The notes beneath the pieces were generated by a model. The model saw only the letters and a list, made by a program, of their open reading frames with translations, searched no databases and was not told the DNA's origin. From the NCBI GenBank assembly GCA_950097015.1, contig CATNEN010000002.1:6527501-6591500 (forward strand): 64,000 bases of DNA, given 5' to 3'. Origin of the DNA: Macrostomum hystrix (lineage: Eukaryota > Platyhelminthes > Macrostomidae). Positions 1 through 14,400 of the stretch are shown in pieces (the stretch's first letter is position 1; each line of letters opens with the position of its first letter). Made by a program: the position numbers and the translations under genes.

Positions 1-735
1 AAAATCTGTAGCTTAAGTTTGAAGTTAAAAAAATACACATTCTTGTTTGGTTGATGATACATTACCCTAGCACTTAAGGAATATGTAAAGGCAGAACCAT
101 TGAAGTTAAAGCTTTATTTCGTGTAAAAAACATCAGATTTTATGCTATTTCCTGCATTCTGTTTATTTTAGAATTCCATCTTTTTAAAAATAAATAACAA
201 AGTAATATTTATTGCATTTCAGTTTAATAAATAATCAAAGTAATTCATTTTTATAATAATATATGTATGGTTTTACAAAGTAGAGTGTTTAAACATTTTA
301 TCTGTTTTGTATAGCTTGCTTTGTATCCCTTGACCTTAGAACTTAAAACTTAGCCTAATGGTCAATGTTGTGTGCGTACGCACGTGAGCCAGGCCTTGGT
401 GTACACCTGGGTCATTTGATTGGTTGCGGAGTGGGTGGGTGTCGCCACCCCAGTTCTAGCAAATATTATATTGACGCGCGCTTAGCGTGACAGTAAAAAC
501 GAGAGGTTTGTCTGCACACAAAAAATAGTCTCGGCCTTAGTTATTACAGTCAAAAGCATTCGCTTCTTTAAAAATGACCAATTGTTTATAATTCTTGACT
601 CTTGAAATCCAAAGCACTAAAGTAAATAAAGGAAGTGACACAGAAAGTTAAATGATTTTTAAGATTACATTTAAAGTTTAAAATTATCCGAAATTGTTCG
701 GCTCATTGGTGTATATTTGTCTGGAGCTGGGCAGT
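1..735. other. AT-rich non-coding DNA
   Basis: I see no gene, array or recognisable mobile element here. The stretch is AT-rich and has no long open frame. It may be intron or upstream DNA of the exchanger gene whose later exons start at 2422. Confidence 0.5.
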
Positions 736-1017
736 TCACAGCTTGATGCATTTCACCAGCTTGGCAGCGTCACCGCCGCACTTGGCAACCAGGCAGATGG
801 CAATGAGCGGCGGCTTGATGGACAGTCCGCAGGTCAGCAGGTTGCTCAGAATGCACAGAGAGCTGGAGATGCCGGCATCCTTGACGCAGCCCCAGTCCAC
901 AGACAGGAATGGCACCATCTCGTGGACAATGTCGTCCAGGATCTCATCTCGCTGCTGGACAGTGTAGTGAGCGGCGGCGACGGCCACAAAGAAAAGCAGG
1001 GCAACAATGACCTTCAT
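736..1017 (-). CDS. small secreted cysteine-rich protein
   Basis: This intact single-exon frame encodes 93 residues. The first 16 form a classic signal peptide (basic residue, long hydrophobic run, Ala-rich cleavage region ending AVAAA). The mature part has six cysteines at about residues 44, 55, 63, 75, 80 and 90, enough for three disulphides, and a hydrophobic centre. The spacing does not match saposins, defensins or three-finger proteins, so I assign no family. The ATG at 1017 is supported by a TATAAAA box about 40 bp upstream, which would give a very short leader. The gene lies opposite to and just upstream of the exchanger exons and may sit inside an exchanger intron. Secretion is a confident inference; function is unknown. 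Confidence 0.6.
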   Translation of the reverse strand: MKVIVALLFFVAVAAAHYTVQQRDEILDDIVHEMVPFLSVDWGCVKDAGISSSLCILSNLLTCGLSIKPPLIAICLVAKCGGDAAKLVKCIKL

Positions 1018-1056
1018 TCTGAAAGTTCGGAGATCAACTTGCAGTTTTAGCGATGA

Positions 1057-1063
1057 TTTTATA
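1057..1063 (-). promoter_or_regulatory. TATA box of the small secreted protein gene
   Basis: On the minus strand this reads TATAAAA, 40 bp before the ATG at 1017. That is the right distance for a start site with a leader of about 10-15 bases. Confidence 0.45.
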
Positions 1064-1174
1064 ATGCAAATGAGGATTATTATTTAAAATGAGAGCCAGA
1101 GGCAGACTTGGCCCAATGAACTTCACTGAAGCTACCGAAGCTAGCAAATGATTTTAAATCTTGAATAGTCTGCT

Positions 1175-1310
1175 CAACACCAACACACCGACATCTAAGT
1201 CAAGGTGCTCAGCGACACAAATAGTATTTTTTAATGAGCTATGAAGTCGAACTCCCGACCTTTTCAGTAGGGAATCCGAAGCTTTAGCTACGAGAAATAT
1301 TAGAGAGGTA
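1175..1310 (-). mobile_element. degenerate tRNA-derived SINE relic
   Basis: The stretch includes GACACAAATAGT followed by GAACTCCCGACC. It aligns loosely with the better-preserved SINE at 36845-37118, which has GGACACAAATTG and GAACCCCCGACC in the same order. It is old and diverged. Confidence 0.3.
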
Positions 1311-1924
1311 GAAGGCCTTACCTGTCAAGTGTGTGTTCCTATCCGATCTGCGCTTGTGCTTTCTTATTCGGTAGTCGATACATCTCAAATGGCTCAAGAC
1401 CGCACTCTTATTTATAATCGGTTTTCTAGATGCCTGACTGACCTACTAGCTCAGCAACAGCCGGCCGATTCACACAGGGGTGTGGACAATCTCTGATAGG
1501 TTCGATAACAGCCAGCATAGTTTGACAGATGATTTTGACAGTCGAGCTATTCCCAGCTATTTCACTGTCAAGTTAGCTAAATTTTAGACATTTGTTTCGA
1601 AGTTAGGTTTGCCACGAGATAATGTCCAATTAGGGATTTCGATATTCTCATATCAGTTGTAGTGAAGTTTGAGTTTGATTGAAAAATTGTCTACTTGAGT
1701 AAGCCAAAATTTAGATTGCAAATTAACAATTAGTACTCCAGTTTCAGAATTGCACTATTAATCAATCATAGTTTACTGATACAACGTGAGTTGATAAAAC
1801 TGCTGACGCTATGTGATGTTGCACCGTGGTTTGACCAAGACACTTTCCTTCCCTGATTATTCTGTATCACCAAGTAGGAATTTAGTGACTTCTAGCCCAC
1901 TCCATGGACTGAACGGCTGTATCA

Positions 1925-2213
1925 TAATAATTGCAGGATGGTTGTGGGCACTCGCATATCATTTGGTGCCACTCGACCCGTAGCCAGCGAGGAGGCAATT
2001 CTGCCCATTTCGCTGACTACTGAGCACACACACACAGATACTGTACGCAGGCACACACTCACACAGGTTTGTACATCTGCCCTGACTTTCTCATCGTCCC
2101 CAAGCCTTCTCTCAACGGCTGCGCCTCAAGTCAATGTGGCCTTACCGCGGAATCGAGCTCAGGGACGTTGGAGCGAGAGGCGAACGCGTTAGACCGCTCA
2201 GCCACTCAGCCTA
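1925..2213 (-). mobile_element. tRNA-derived SINE, copy 1
   Basis: Minus-strand copy of the family best seen at 32897-33210. It shares the CA-rich block with GTACGCAGGCACACACTCAC, the block ACATCTGCCCTGACTTTCTC and a tRNA-like head around 2110-2211. It lacks about 60 bp of the central part that copies 2 and 3 keep, and its tRNA head is diverged. Confidence 0.7.
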
Positions 2214-2421
2214 AGACTGAACAGCCAGCTGTGCAGCGCAACAGCTAGGCTTGGTGTCCTTTCTGTTCTTTCTTCTCTAAATCAGATTTGGGGATGGTGA
2301 AAATGAAAACAGCAATGCAAACTACATGCCTAAAACATCCATGTCAATGTACAGATTTTAATTCAGATTTTATTTTTAAGCCGACTGCCCCACCTCATCG
2401 ACCATTCCTGTCTCGGTTCAG

Positions 2422-5400
2422 GCCTAATCGTGGGTATAATCATCAGGTATGGCTCAGCCAGCTATAAGCCCAGCATTCGCAAGCTGTCAATTGAGGACTC
2501 GCCAGATCTGCCAAATCATCTGCCACCTGAGAAGGTGCTCGTCAACATGTCCGTGCTAAATGAGTCCCAGATCTACGAGTACGATTATAAGCGGCGTCTC
2601 TATGGCAACAATATCAACGCGCCGATTCTGGATGAAAAGGCCACGTTTAATCCTGAGGTGTTTTTTAACATCATACTGCCGCCAATCATATTCTTTGCCG
2701 GATTCAGCATGAAAAGGGTGAGCTGGGATTCGTGGAAGCCAAGTCTGAATCTACATCTTTAATTAAGATATAAATTATAAAGAGTATAAATCTAGATCTC
2801 AGATTGGGATGTGGGATTAGAGACTAAATCTAGATCTTATATTGGGATGTGGGATCAGAGACTGAATCTAGATCTTATATTGGGATGTGGGAACAGAGAC
2901 TGAATCTAGATCTTATATTGGGATGTGGGATTAGAGACTGAATCTAGATCTTATATTGGGATGTGGGATTAGAGACTGAATCTAGATCTTATATTGGGAT
3001 GTGGGATTAGAGACTGAATCGATCTAGATCTTATATTGGGATGTGGGATAAGAGACTGAATCTAGATCTTATATTGGGATGTGGGATCAGAGACGAATCT
3101 AGATCTTATATTGGGATGTGGGAACAGAGACTGAATCTAGATCTTATATTGGGATGTGAGATTAGAGACTGAATCTAGATCTTATATTGGGATGTGGGAT
3201 TAGAGACTGAATCTAGATCTTATATTGGGATGTGGGATTAGAGACTGAATCTAGATCTTATATTGGGATGTGGGATCAGAGACGGACGAATCTAGATCTT
3301 ATATTGGGATGTGGGAACAGAGACTGAATCTAGATCTTATATTGGGATGTGAGATTAGAGACTGAATCTAGATCTTATATTGGGATGTGGGATTAGAGAC
3401 TGAATCTAGATCTTATATTGGGATGTGGGATTAGAGACTGAATCTAGATCTTATATTGGGATGTGGGATTAGAGACTGAATCGATCTAGATCTTATATTG
3501 GGATGTGGGATAAGAGACTGAATCTAGATCTTATATTGGGATGTGGGATCAGAGACGAATCTAGATCTTATATTGGGATGTGGGAACAGAGACTGAATCT
3601 AGATCTTATATTGGGATGTAGGATTAGAGACTGAATCTAGATCTTATATTGGGATGTGGGATTAGAGACTGAATCTAGATCTTATATTGGGATGTGGGAT
3701 TAGAGACTGAATCTAGATCTTATATTGGGATGTGGGATTAGAGACTGAATCGATCTAGATCTTATATTGGGATGTGGGATAAGAGACTGAATCTAGATCT
3801 TATATTGGGATGTGGGATCAGAGACGAATCTAGATCTTATATTGGGATGTGGGAACAGAGACTGAATCTAGATCTTATATTGGGATGTGGGATTAGAGAC
3901 TGAATCTAGATCTTATATTGGGATGTGGGATTAGAGACTGAATCGATCTAGATCTTATATTGGGATGTGGGATAAGAGACTGAATCTAGATCTTATATTG
4001 GGATGTGGGATCAGAGACGAATCTAGATCTTATATTGGGATGTGGGATTAGAGACTGAATCTAGATCTTATATTGGGATGTGGGATTAGAGACTGAATCT
4101 AGATCTTATATTGGGATGTGGGATTAGAGACTGAATCTAGATCTTATATTGGGATGTGGGATTAGAGACTGAATCTAGATCTTATATTGGGATGTGGGAT
4201 CAGAGACGGACGAATCTAGATCTTATATTGGGATGTGGGAACAGAGACTGAATCTAGATCTTATATTGGGATGTGAGATTAGAGACTGAATCTAGATCTT
4301 ATATTGGGATGTGGGATTAGAGACTGAATCTAGATCTTATATTGGGATGTGGGATTAGAGACTGAATCTAGATCTTATATTGGGATGTGGGATTAGAGAC
4401 TGAATCGATCTAGATCTTATATTGGGATGTGGGATAAGAGACTGAATCTAGATCTTATATTGGGATGTGGGATCAGAGACGAATCTAGATCTTATATTGG
4501 GATGTGGGAACAGAGACTGAATCTAGATCTTATATTGGGATGTGGGATTAGAGACTGAATCTAGATCTTATATTGGGATGTGGGATTAGAGACTGAATCT
4601 AGATCTTATATTGGGATGTGGGATTAGAGACTGAATCTAGATCTTATATTGGGATGTGGGATTAGAGACTGAATCGATCTAGATCTTATATTGGGATGTG
4701 GGATAAGAGACTGAATCTAGATCTTATATTGGGATGTGGGATCAGAGACGAATCTAGATCTTATATTGGGATGTGGGAACAGAGACTGAATCTAGATCTT
4801 ATATTGGGATGTGGGATTAGAGACTGAATCTAGATCTTATATTGGGATGTGGGATCAGAGACTGAATCTAGATCTTATATTGGGATGTGGGAACAGAGAC
4901 TGAATCTAGATCTTATATTGGGATGTGAGATTAGAGACTGAATCTAGATCTTATATTGGGATGTGGGATTAGAGGACTGAATCTAGATCTTATATTGGGA
5001 TGTGGGATTAGAGACTGAATCTAGATCTTATATTGGGATGTGGGATTAGAGACTGAATCGATCTAGATCTTATATTGGGATGTGGGATAAGAGACTGAAT
5101 CTAGATCTTATATTGGGATGTGGGATCAGAGACGAATCTAGATCTTATATTGGGATGTGGGAACAGAGACTGAATCTAGATCTTATATTGGGATGTGGGA
5201 TTAGAGACTGAATCTAGATCTTATATTGGGATGTGGGATTAGAGACTGAATCTAGATCTTATATTGGGATGTGGGATTAGAGACTGAATCTAGATCTTAT
5301 ATTGGAATGTGGGATTAGAGACTGAATCGATCTAGATCTTATATTGGGATGTGGGATAAGAGACTGAATCTAGATCTTATATTGGGATGTGGGATCAGAG

Positions 5401-8400
5401 ACGAATCTAGATCTTATATTGGGATGTGGGAACAGAGACTGAATCTAGATCTTATATTGGGATGTGGGATTAGAGACTGAATCTAGATCTTATATTGGGA
5501 TGTGGGATTAGAGACTGAATCTAGATCTTATATTGGGATGTGGGATAAGAGACTGAATCTAGATCTTATATTGGGATGTGGGATTAGAGACTGAATCTAG
5601 ATCTTATATTGGGATGTGGGATTAGAGACTGAATCGATCTAGATCTTATATTAGGATGTGAGATTAGAGACTGAATCTAGATCTTATATTGGGATGTGGG
5701 ATAAGAGACTGAATCTAGATCTTATATTGGGATGTGGGATAAGAGACTGAATCTAGATCTTATATTGGGATGTGGGATTAGAGACTGAATCGATCTAGAT
5801 CTTATATTGGGATGTGAGATTAGAGACTGAATCTAGATCTTATATTGGGATGTGGGATTAGAGACTGAATCTAGATCTTATATTGGGATGTGGGATTAGA
5901 GACTGAATCGATCTAGATCTTATATTGGGATGTGGGATTAGAGACTGAATCTAGATCTTATATTGGGATGTGGGATTAGAGACTGAATCTAGATCTTATA
6001 TTGGGATGTGGGATTAGAGACTGAATCGATCTAGATCTTATATTGGGATGTGGGATAAGAGACTGAATCTAGATCTTATATTGGGATGTGGGATAAGAGA
6101 CTGAATCTAGATCTTATATTGGGATGTGGGATAAGAGACTGAATCTAGATCTTATATTGGGATGTGGGATTAGAGACTGAATCTAGATCTTATATTGGGA
6201 TGTGGGATTAGAGACTGAATCTAGATCTTATATTGGGATGTGGGATTAGAGACTGAATCGATCTAGATCTTATATTGGGATGTGGGATAAGAGACTGAAT
6301 CTAGATCTTATATTGGGATGTGGGATCAGAGACGAATCTAGATCTTATATTGGGATGTGGGAACAGAGACTGAATCTAGATCTTATATTGGGATGTGGGA
6401 TTAGAGACTGAATCTAGATCTTATATTGGGATGTGGGATCAGAGACGAATCTAGATCTTATATTGGGATGTGGGAACAGAGACTGAATCTAGATCTTATA
6501 TTGGGATGTGAGATTAGAGACTGAATCTAGATCTTATATTGGGATGTGGGATTAGAGACTGAATCTAGATCTTATATTGGGATGTGGGATTAGAGACTGA
6601 ATCTAGATCTTATATTGGGATGTGGGATTAGAGACTGAATCGATCTAGATCTTATATTGGGATGTGGGATAAGAGACTGAATCTAGATCTTATATTGGGA
6701 TGTGGGATCAGAGACGAATCTAGATCTTATATTGGGATGTGGGAACAGAGACTGAATCTAGATCTTATATTGGGATGTGGGATTAGAGACTGAATCTAGA
6801 TCTTATATTGGGATGTGGGATTAGAGACTGAATCTAGATCTTATATTGGGATGTGGGATTAGAGACTGAATCTAGATCTTATATTGGGATGTGGGATTAG
6901 AGACTGAATCGATCTAGATCTTATATTGGGATGTGGGATAAGAGACTGAATCTAGATCTTATATTGGGATGTGGGATCAGAGACGAATCTAGATCTTATA
7001 TTGGGATGTGGGAACAGAGACTGAATCTAGATCTTATATTGGGATGTGGGATTAGAGACTGAATCTAGATCTTATATTGGGATGTGGGATTAGAGACTGA
7101 ATCTAGATCTTATATTGGGATGTGGGATCAGAGACGAATCTAGATCTTATATTGGGATGTGGGAACAGAGACTGAATCTAGATCTTATATTGGGATGTGG
7201 GATTAGAGACTGAATCTAGATCTTATATTGGGATGTGGGATCAGAGACTGAATCTAGATCTTATATTGGGATGTGGGAACAAATATATCTTTCAATTTTT
7301 TTTGGCAGAAACACTTCTTCAGGAACATCGGTTCAATTTTGACGTTGGCTTTTCTAGGCACCACAGTGTCCTGCTTTGTCATCGGGTGAGCCTATATAAT
7401 TGCTCAACTAAGCACCTGTTCAATTTGGGATTAAAATCCTTAGCTATATATTATGTTGTCTGCTTTTCAGTGGCATTGTGTTCGGCATCAGTCGGGCCAG
7501 CGCGAGGCTGGCAGCTCAGGTGTCTTTCAGCGAATGTCTGCTGTTTGGCGCTTTCATCTCCGCCACTGATCCAGGTCAGTGATTTAAACTGCATTAACTG
7601 CTTGGCTCATATCTTATTTGGTTTGTAGAGAGTTGTAAAATGTGCTTTTTGCTTAACGCGCTACTTAAAGTAATGCCATAAGGAACTCTTAGCTACAACA
7701 TTTAATCTATTTTTAGGAATGAGTCATACGCTATTTTTAGAAACAGTCATGTGACATGAAACCGGAGAACCGGTTCTTGACAGCTGTGTTTGCTTGAATT
7801 CCAAATATGGTAAAGCAAACAATTATGACTCATCGGGTTCTGCGTCTGTGTTTGCACTGTATTCCAAATATGGTAAAAACTCACAATCATGACTCACTAA
7901 ACAAATATGTGTGACCTAAGTAAACACCCGGTAGTAGAACCGGTTTTTCCCCAAGGTTTTGCTATAAATACAAGCGAAAATCCGAGCTAAAAATTCAGAC
8001 TCGGAGCGGTCCACCGGACTTCAAAACACCTTACGAAGAAGAGGACTCATCTCTGAGGGAAAGACAAGTGGTAAGCGCTTTACTAGACAGAGTAATTTAT
8101 TGCTAGCAATAGTTGTTGAATTGAACTAAGTTTACGAGAGCCACATATCGTCGATAAATTTGAGAAAGGCCTCCTTGTTTCCTAGGATACATTCCTAGAG
8201 GATTATTGATTGATTTGATTTGAGTTATCCGTTATCTTTCGGAGGTAACGAAGAAGACGCCCTTCAGGAGGACCTATCAGAGATATACAAGAGAGATTTC
8301 AATTGTTCACTAGGGCGCACGTTTCTATTGTGAATTCCGAGCTCGAGGAAACCGAAAAGTAATCTGATTCGCTCTCGTCATTTATTGGCCAACAGACAAA

Positions 8401-11400
8401 CTCAAGCAGCTGCCAAGAAGACAAAGAAGACAAGACTACAAAGACTCAAGAAACGTAGACTCGAAACCTCACGGTCGACCAGAACAAGAAGAAGGAGAAC
8501 TTACCGGACTACAAGGATCCAGAAGACTATAAACTACTTAAGGAAGAAGAAGCAATCGCAGTAAGTGTCACGTGACTGTTATAAATTCCTAGGCAATTGT
8601 TCCCCATTGTCTAGAAGTGGGAGTTTCGTGTGTCTGATCAACACGCAAAACTCTTCAACTGGTGATCTCGCCCAGGCCCTGCAATCAAGCCCAGGCCGAG
8701 ATACAAAACATTTTTTGCGGTACCCCTTTCGAATTGTTTTAACATAAAAAAAAAAAGGAAAAAAAATTTTTGCAACTTATTAATTTTGCTTTTGATTTAA
8801 AATAATCCACCGTTTCATAAAAATTTTGTTGCGTCATCCCTCTGAAAAATTTTGCTGTCCCTACCGGATATTGTTTGCACATAAGCCACACGCGTCACTT
8901 CGCTCTATTGTTTGCACACCTGGGAATCGCGCGACTGAACTCACCGGCTCACATTTCAATAACCCCTTTTCAGCGTTAAAAGCGGCATACGTTCCCTGCT
9001 TTGTATAAATTTTTCTCCCTTGTCCTGAGTAAATAATTCCTCTGTGTAAACCATTTTCAATTTGCTGATACACACGCACACGCACACACACACACTTTTT
9101 ATTCACACTAAATCTTGTCAGAGAAGTCAATCTGGACGAACCCTTGAACATCGATCCAGAACTTGAATTATTTCCGTTCCCAGTTGCGAATATGGCACGA
9201 AGAAACTATCAGGTCCATCGTGACATTAAGGAAACGGTCGGAATGTATACAATGGATAAAGATTTCAACACATTCATTGATCACTTTGATTTGGTCTCAC
9301 GCGAATATGGATTACAGAATGCAGAGAAAGCACTCCTCCTACCTCCACTGTTACAAGGAACAGCTCGAGAAATCTATGGAAAATTGACAGCTGCAGTACA
9401 ACAAGATTATCAAGCTCTAGTTACCCAACTGAGAGCACAATTCGCACGGTGTGGAACAAACAGATCGGTACTCCTTCATAAACTTCATAATCGAAAAATG
9501 AGTCCCACTGAGAGTTTTCTCACCTTTGTTGATGACATCCGTAAGATCATCAAAGCATTACATCAGCCTCCACCATTGGATCAAGGAGCTCAACCTATAG
9601 GACCTGCCGAATCAGCTGCACGAGAAAGACAACGTCTTGAAGACCGGGAACAAAGTTTAATACTTCATGTGATTAACAACGCACAGCCTACTTTGCGAGA
9701 TAGACTGCTGAGAGAAACTATTAACACAGAGGAACAATTGCTCCGTTGTGGAATGCAATGGGAAGCTAGCGCACCTCTTATGACTACTCATAATAGTGAC
9801 ACGACACAACTAGCAGAACAATTAAGCAAACTCATGCAGCAACACCAAACTTCTGCTATTGTACCACAACAGCAGAGATATTCCTATCCACAACCACAAC
9901 AGAGATACTTGCACACATCAACTTGTTACACCTGTGGAAGGATCGGTCATTATGCTAGAGACTGCAGATCACGTGGCAACCCACGTTCATACAATGACAA
10001 TAGACAGACCAATTGGACTCGTCCTCCAAGACAGCTTTCAAACCGTAATTGGACAAATAGTCGACAACAAGATAGTAGACCATCTAATGCCATCGTACCT
10101 TATCGTCAACAAAGAAATCCTCCACCTCCAAGACAACCAACGCAAGTCCGTCGACAATACACTCAAGCTATTGAGCCTGAATACACTCAAACTATTGAAC
10201 CAAAGTTCAAGATTGAAGATCTTATGCCAGACTTTTCCGTCAATGTTCTTGATGAACTTGAGAAACAAAAGAAGGAGCAAGAAATCAATGACCTTCATCT
10301 GGACAACGATGGTGCAGCCTATATTACTATAATCGAAAGCGACCATTCGAAAGAGCCGCCCATGCCACAAAAGGAAACAGAGGATACAGAAGAAAACAAT
10401 TTTTACTACAACAATGAGTCAACACAGGAAATACAGAACGACAACACAAGCAACGACAGCAGCTGCATAATGGGTTCATTGTTTGAAGAATTATCGATTC
10501 CCTCGCCAAGAGAAAGTGTTGCCTTCAACACCTGTCAACACATTGAACGAAAACAAGTACAACAACAAATCAAAGGATTATTCAAAATTCCAACGATGAG
10601 TGATCTTTCAAAAATTCTGCAAAACAAAGAAGGCATAGATGAATTGTCCACATCCACAGAAAAGAATAATGAGGACCACAGTGCGACAAATTCACACAAC
10701 ACGTCTGAAGAAAGCATCAGCATGCTACAAATTTTAGTCGATGACATCGACTTGACAGAGACACCGCCTTCGACACCCAAGTACAAACCTGATCCCGAAT
10801 ACGAAAACATAACCCATGTCAATTCATCTGAAGGACAGAATGGACACGATAAAGCAGTGAATACCGAATCATACTACTCGAAGCACGATAGATCTTCTCA
10901 GACTAAAAGTGACTACAATACGTCGATGGAAAATGATGACGATCATATCTATGATGAACCAACAACGTGGATCGACATGAGAACGGATACTACAAGTACC
11001 GTACTGCAAACTCTCAATACACCATTAACATTCGATATGAAACAACCAACCTGGTATAACCAACAAACCAGACCATCAGGATGCAACAACCCATGGCACT
11101 TTTCTATGCGCCTTACTCCACCAATTGGAGAGACAGAAGACCAACGATATTCAATAAACACCAATAAACCGACACCACCAACCAAAGTGAAGAAAAAGAA
11201 ACGACACATACTGATAAGATGGTTGTTTTCAGCCATCGTGATGTTGCTTCTCCCGACAGTTGTACCATCTTCAGTGCCCATGATTTGCCCTACTGATGCC
11301 AACATCCAACCAGTCATCTACAAAATACCAACGGAAATCAAGTGCAGTTACTTTAAAACTAATCAAACAAAACCTATTCCATTAACGATCGATGTCTACA

Positions 11401-14400
11401 AAGCAAACACAAAGAAACATAGACAATATGGTATTATCTGTTTCCGAGATAAACATGAACTAGAAAAGGTTTGGTACATCCAATGGAATCGCATCCGATT
11501 CTGGCAAACAGCACTGCCTGTCACACAAGAAGAATGCCTCCAGTGGAACCAAACATTATTTTCTAAAGATGGAGAACTTCATGCCGATGAAAAGATTGGA
11601 AACTCTCAACTCTTCAGAACCAAGAACAGTGCGAACGGTAGATATGTCCATTGGAACGAATACATATGGCCACGTTACACCACGCACAAACATGCCTTCA
11701 AATACAAAGGACCTTTCCGTGTAACAGCAATGATATCCGCAACAACAGCACGCCTTGCAAATATCCAGGATCCACATCAACCTCAGTTCTATGTTCACAT
11801 TCAACGTTTAAAACGCATCACTAAGGACACTACATTCCTTCCAACGTTACAGAATCCAGACCACACAAAAACAACAAACAAGCACATTGCAACAGCACAT
11901 GCCGAGACACAAACCACAAACACACCACCAAATAATCATACGTATAACTTACGCCCGCGTTAAATTACTCGTTTATTGTTCCCCGTGTAGTGACCGGGAT
12001 TAAGAATAGCACTACAGCTTCTCAAGCTTGTCGTAAAAGGCGACTAAAACCTCTGCTCTCTGCAACGCCCACACAATTTTCGCGAACACTACCATGGACT
12101 GTCCTGTCTGTCTTGAAGAATTCTCATGTAAACTACCATGTATATGTGTCAATAAACACCATGTTTGCGGTTCTTGCTTAAGCCTCGCACACTACAAAAA
12201 ACCATTAAAAAACTGTCCCTTGTGCCGTGGAAATCTCCGCCAATGTATGATATGTAACTCATGGCGAACTGTACAATACTGTCAAAACCAACATTTCATG
12301 TGTCCGCAATGTATAAAGAAGTTTGCCTATCGAGCCATTTTCCAATGTCCTGTTTGCAATAATACCCCACTATTAGTAATCTATAACAAATTTGCGCGTA
12401 TTAAACCAAATTATGGTTGCCAACTTCATCCATTAACCTATACTCTTTTTTCCTCTAATAAGATAATTCAACTTCTAAAAGCATGGCCTATACCACGAAT
12501 TGCTCACAAAACACGTAAAAACATTGTACGATACTCATTGCAATACGGCCCTGAGCTTCGACAATTGTCCATACATGATATTGCACAAAAACTGTTTAAT
12601 CTTGTCGATGACATGAATCTTCATCCCTGTCCCATTTTCTGTACAATTTTACCCACACTAATTTTAAGAAATGAAGACTTATCGTATCTACTGCCACCAC
12701 ACGAATCATATGAATATGTCAACTCCGATCAAGAAGTCCATTAAACAAACCACCCACAGACAACAATGCCAGACTGCCCTATTTGCTTAGACGAGCAGAC
12801 CACTCTAATGCCCATATGCGAAGTCGGACATGGGACATGCCAACAATGCGAGACAGCCGCAAAGCAAACTGGCAACCCAATACGCACCTGCCCAATCTGC
12901 TGTCGAGACAGGGTCCACTGTCTCATTTGCGGTAATCAACCGCAAATACAAATTTGTGACAACCGTCACTGGAGCTGCTTTACCTGCCTAGAGGCACTCG
13001 GCAGTCGAAATATCGACAAATGCCCCGATTGTTTCCTACGGATGCGAGCGGAACCCTTAGCTACGGTACAATTAACACCGGTAGCAGTGGACCTACTGCT
13101 CATGAATGTGCATGACATGGAGCCTCAGGAATTACGAGAGACAATAAAGACGTGGCCGACACCACTACGATGCCAACAACATCGGCAATATTTACTTCAA
13201 CTAGGCGAGCATCTGACACGCCGAGCCGAAATTGTCACGGATACAGAGGCCTACCTCTATATCCTCGAGCATACGGAAGATCCGGCCTACCTGCAACTAT
13301 ATAAACTATTTTGGCCAATAGCCATACTAACGGTCAAAACTCAAGCACAAATACATGAATATATCCGGCATCAATTCAGCCTTGAATAAGTAAAAAAATT
13401 TTTGATTGCATCAACTAGTAAAACAAACAGACCATTGATTATTGCATATACCTTCCCATGTTTATCACTCCCTCATGTTAACCAATACAATCCAAAATTT
13501 TATGTTATTGACAACCCACTATACGCTAAATGTCAAGATACTCTTTGTTATACAATGGTGACGGATTTTCAATGCCAAAATGGTTACACATCGCTTCTCA
13601 AATTGTCAATTTCTTTTCACGAACATTTAACCAACTACTTACACCACTGATATAATCCATTTGTGTTTTAAGGTCTACCCATACGCACCTAAATCCATTT
13701 CACCTAGTCCTGATACTGTCAATACGTGATGTTATCTTATTATTGTTATGCTATTTTCTTTTCCTCTCAACAATAAATTCGGGACGAATTTTTCGTAAAA
13801 AAGGGAGATATTGTAGAGAGTTGTAAAATGTGCTTTTTGCTTAACGCGCTACTTAAAGTAATGCCATAAGGAACTCTTAGCTACAACATTTAATCTATTT
13901 TTAGGAATGAGTCATACGCTATTTTTAGAAACAGTCATGTGACATGAAACCGGAGAACCGGTTCTTGACAGCTGTGTTTGCTTGAATTCCAAATATGGTA
14001 AAGCAAACAATTATGACTCATCGGGTTCTGCGTCTGTGTTTGCACTGTATTCCAAATATGGTAAAAACTCACAATCATGACTCACTAAACAAATATGTGT
14101 GACCTAAGTAAACACCCGGTAGTAGAACCGGTTTTTCCCCAAGGTTTTGCTATAAATACAAGCGAAAATCCGAGCTAAAAATTCAGACTCGGAGCGGTCC
14201 ACCGGACTTCAAAACACCTTACGAAGAAGAGGACTCATCTCTGAGGGAAAGACAAGTGGTAAGCGCTTTACTAGACAGAGTAATTTATTGCTAGCAATAG
14301 TTGTTGAATTGAACTAAGTTTACGAGAGCCACATATCGTCGATAAATTTGAGAAAGGCCTCCTTGTTTCCTAGGATACATTCCTAGAGGATTATTGATTG

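Noticed and set aside
1938-2192. 84-residue frame
   Set aside because: It lies within a SINE copy in antisense.
2776-7280. CRISPR-like repeat array
   Set aside because: Units are contiguous with no unique spacers and the genome is eukaryotic.
7197-7628. 143-residue frame across array, exon and intron
   Set aside because: It reads exchanger exon 2 in the wrong frame; the correct frame with splice sites matches the family.
13402-13650. Third small gene in the LTR element
   Set aside because: No ATG and no motif; position fits 3' untranslated DNA.
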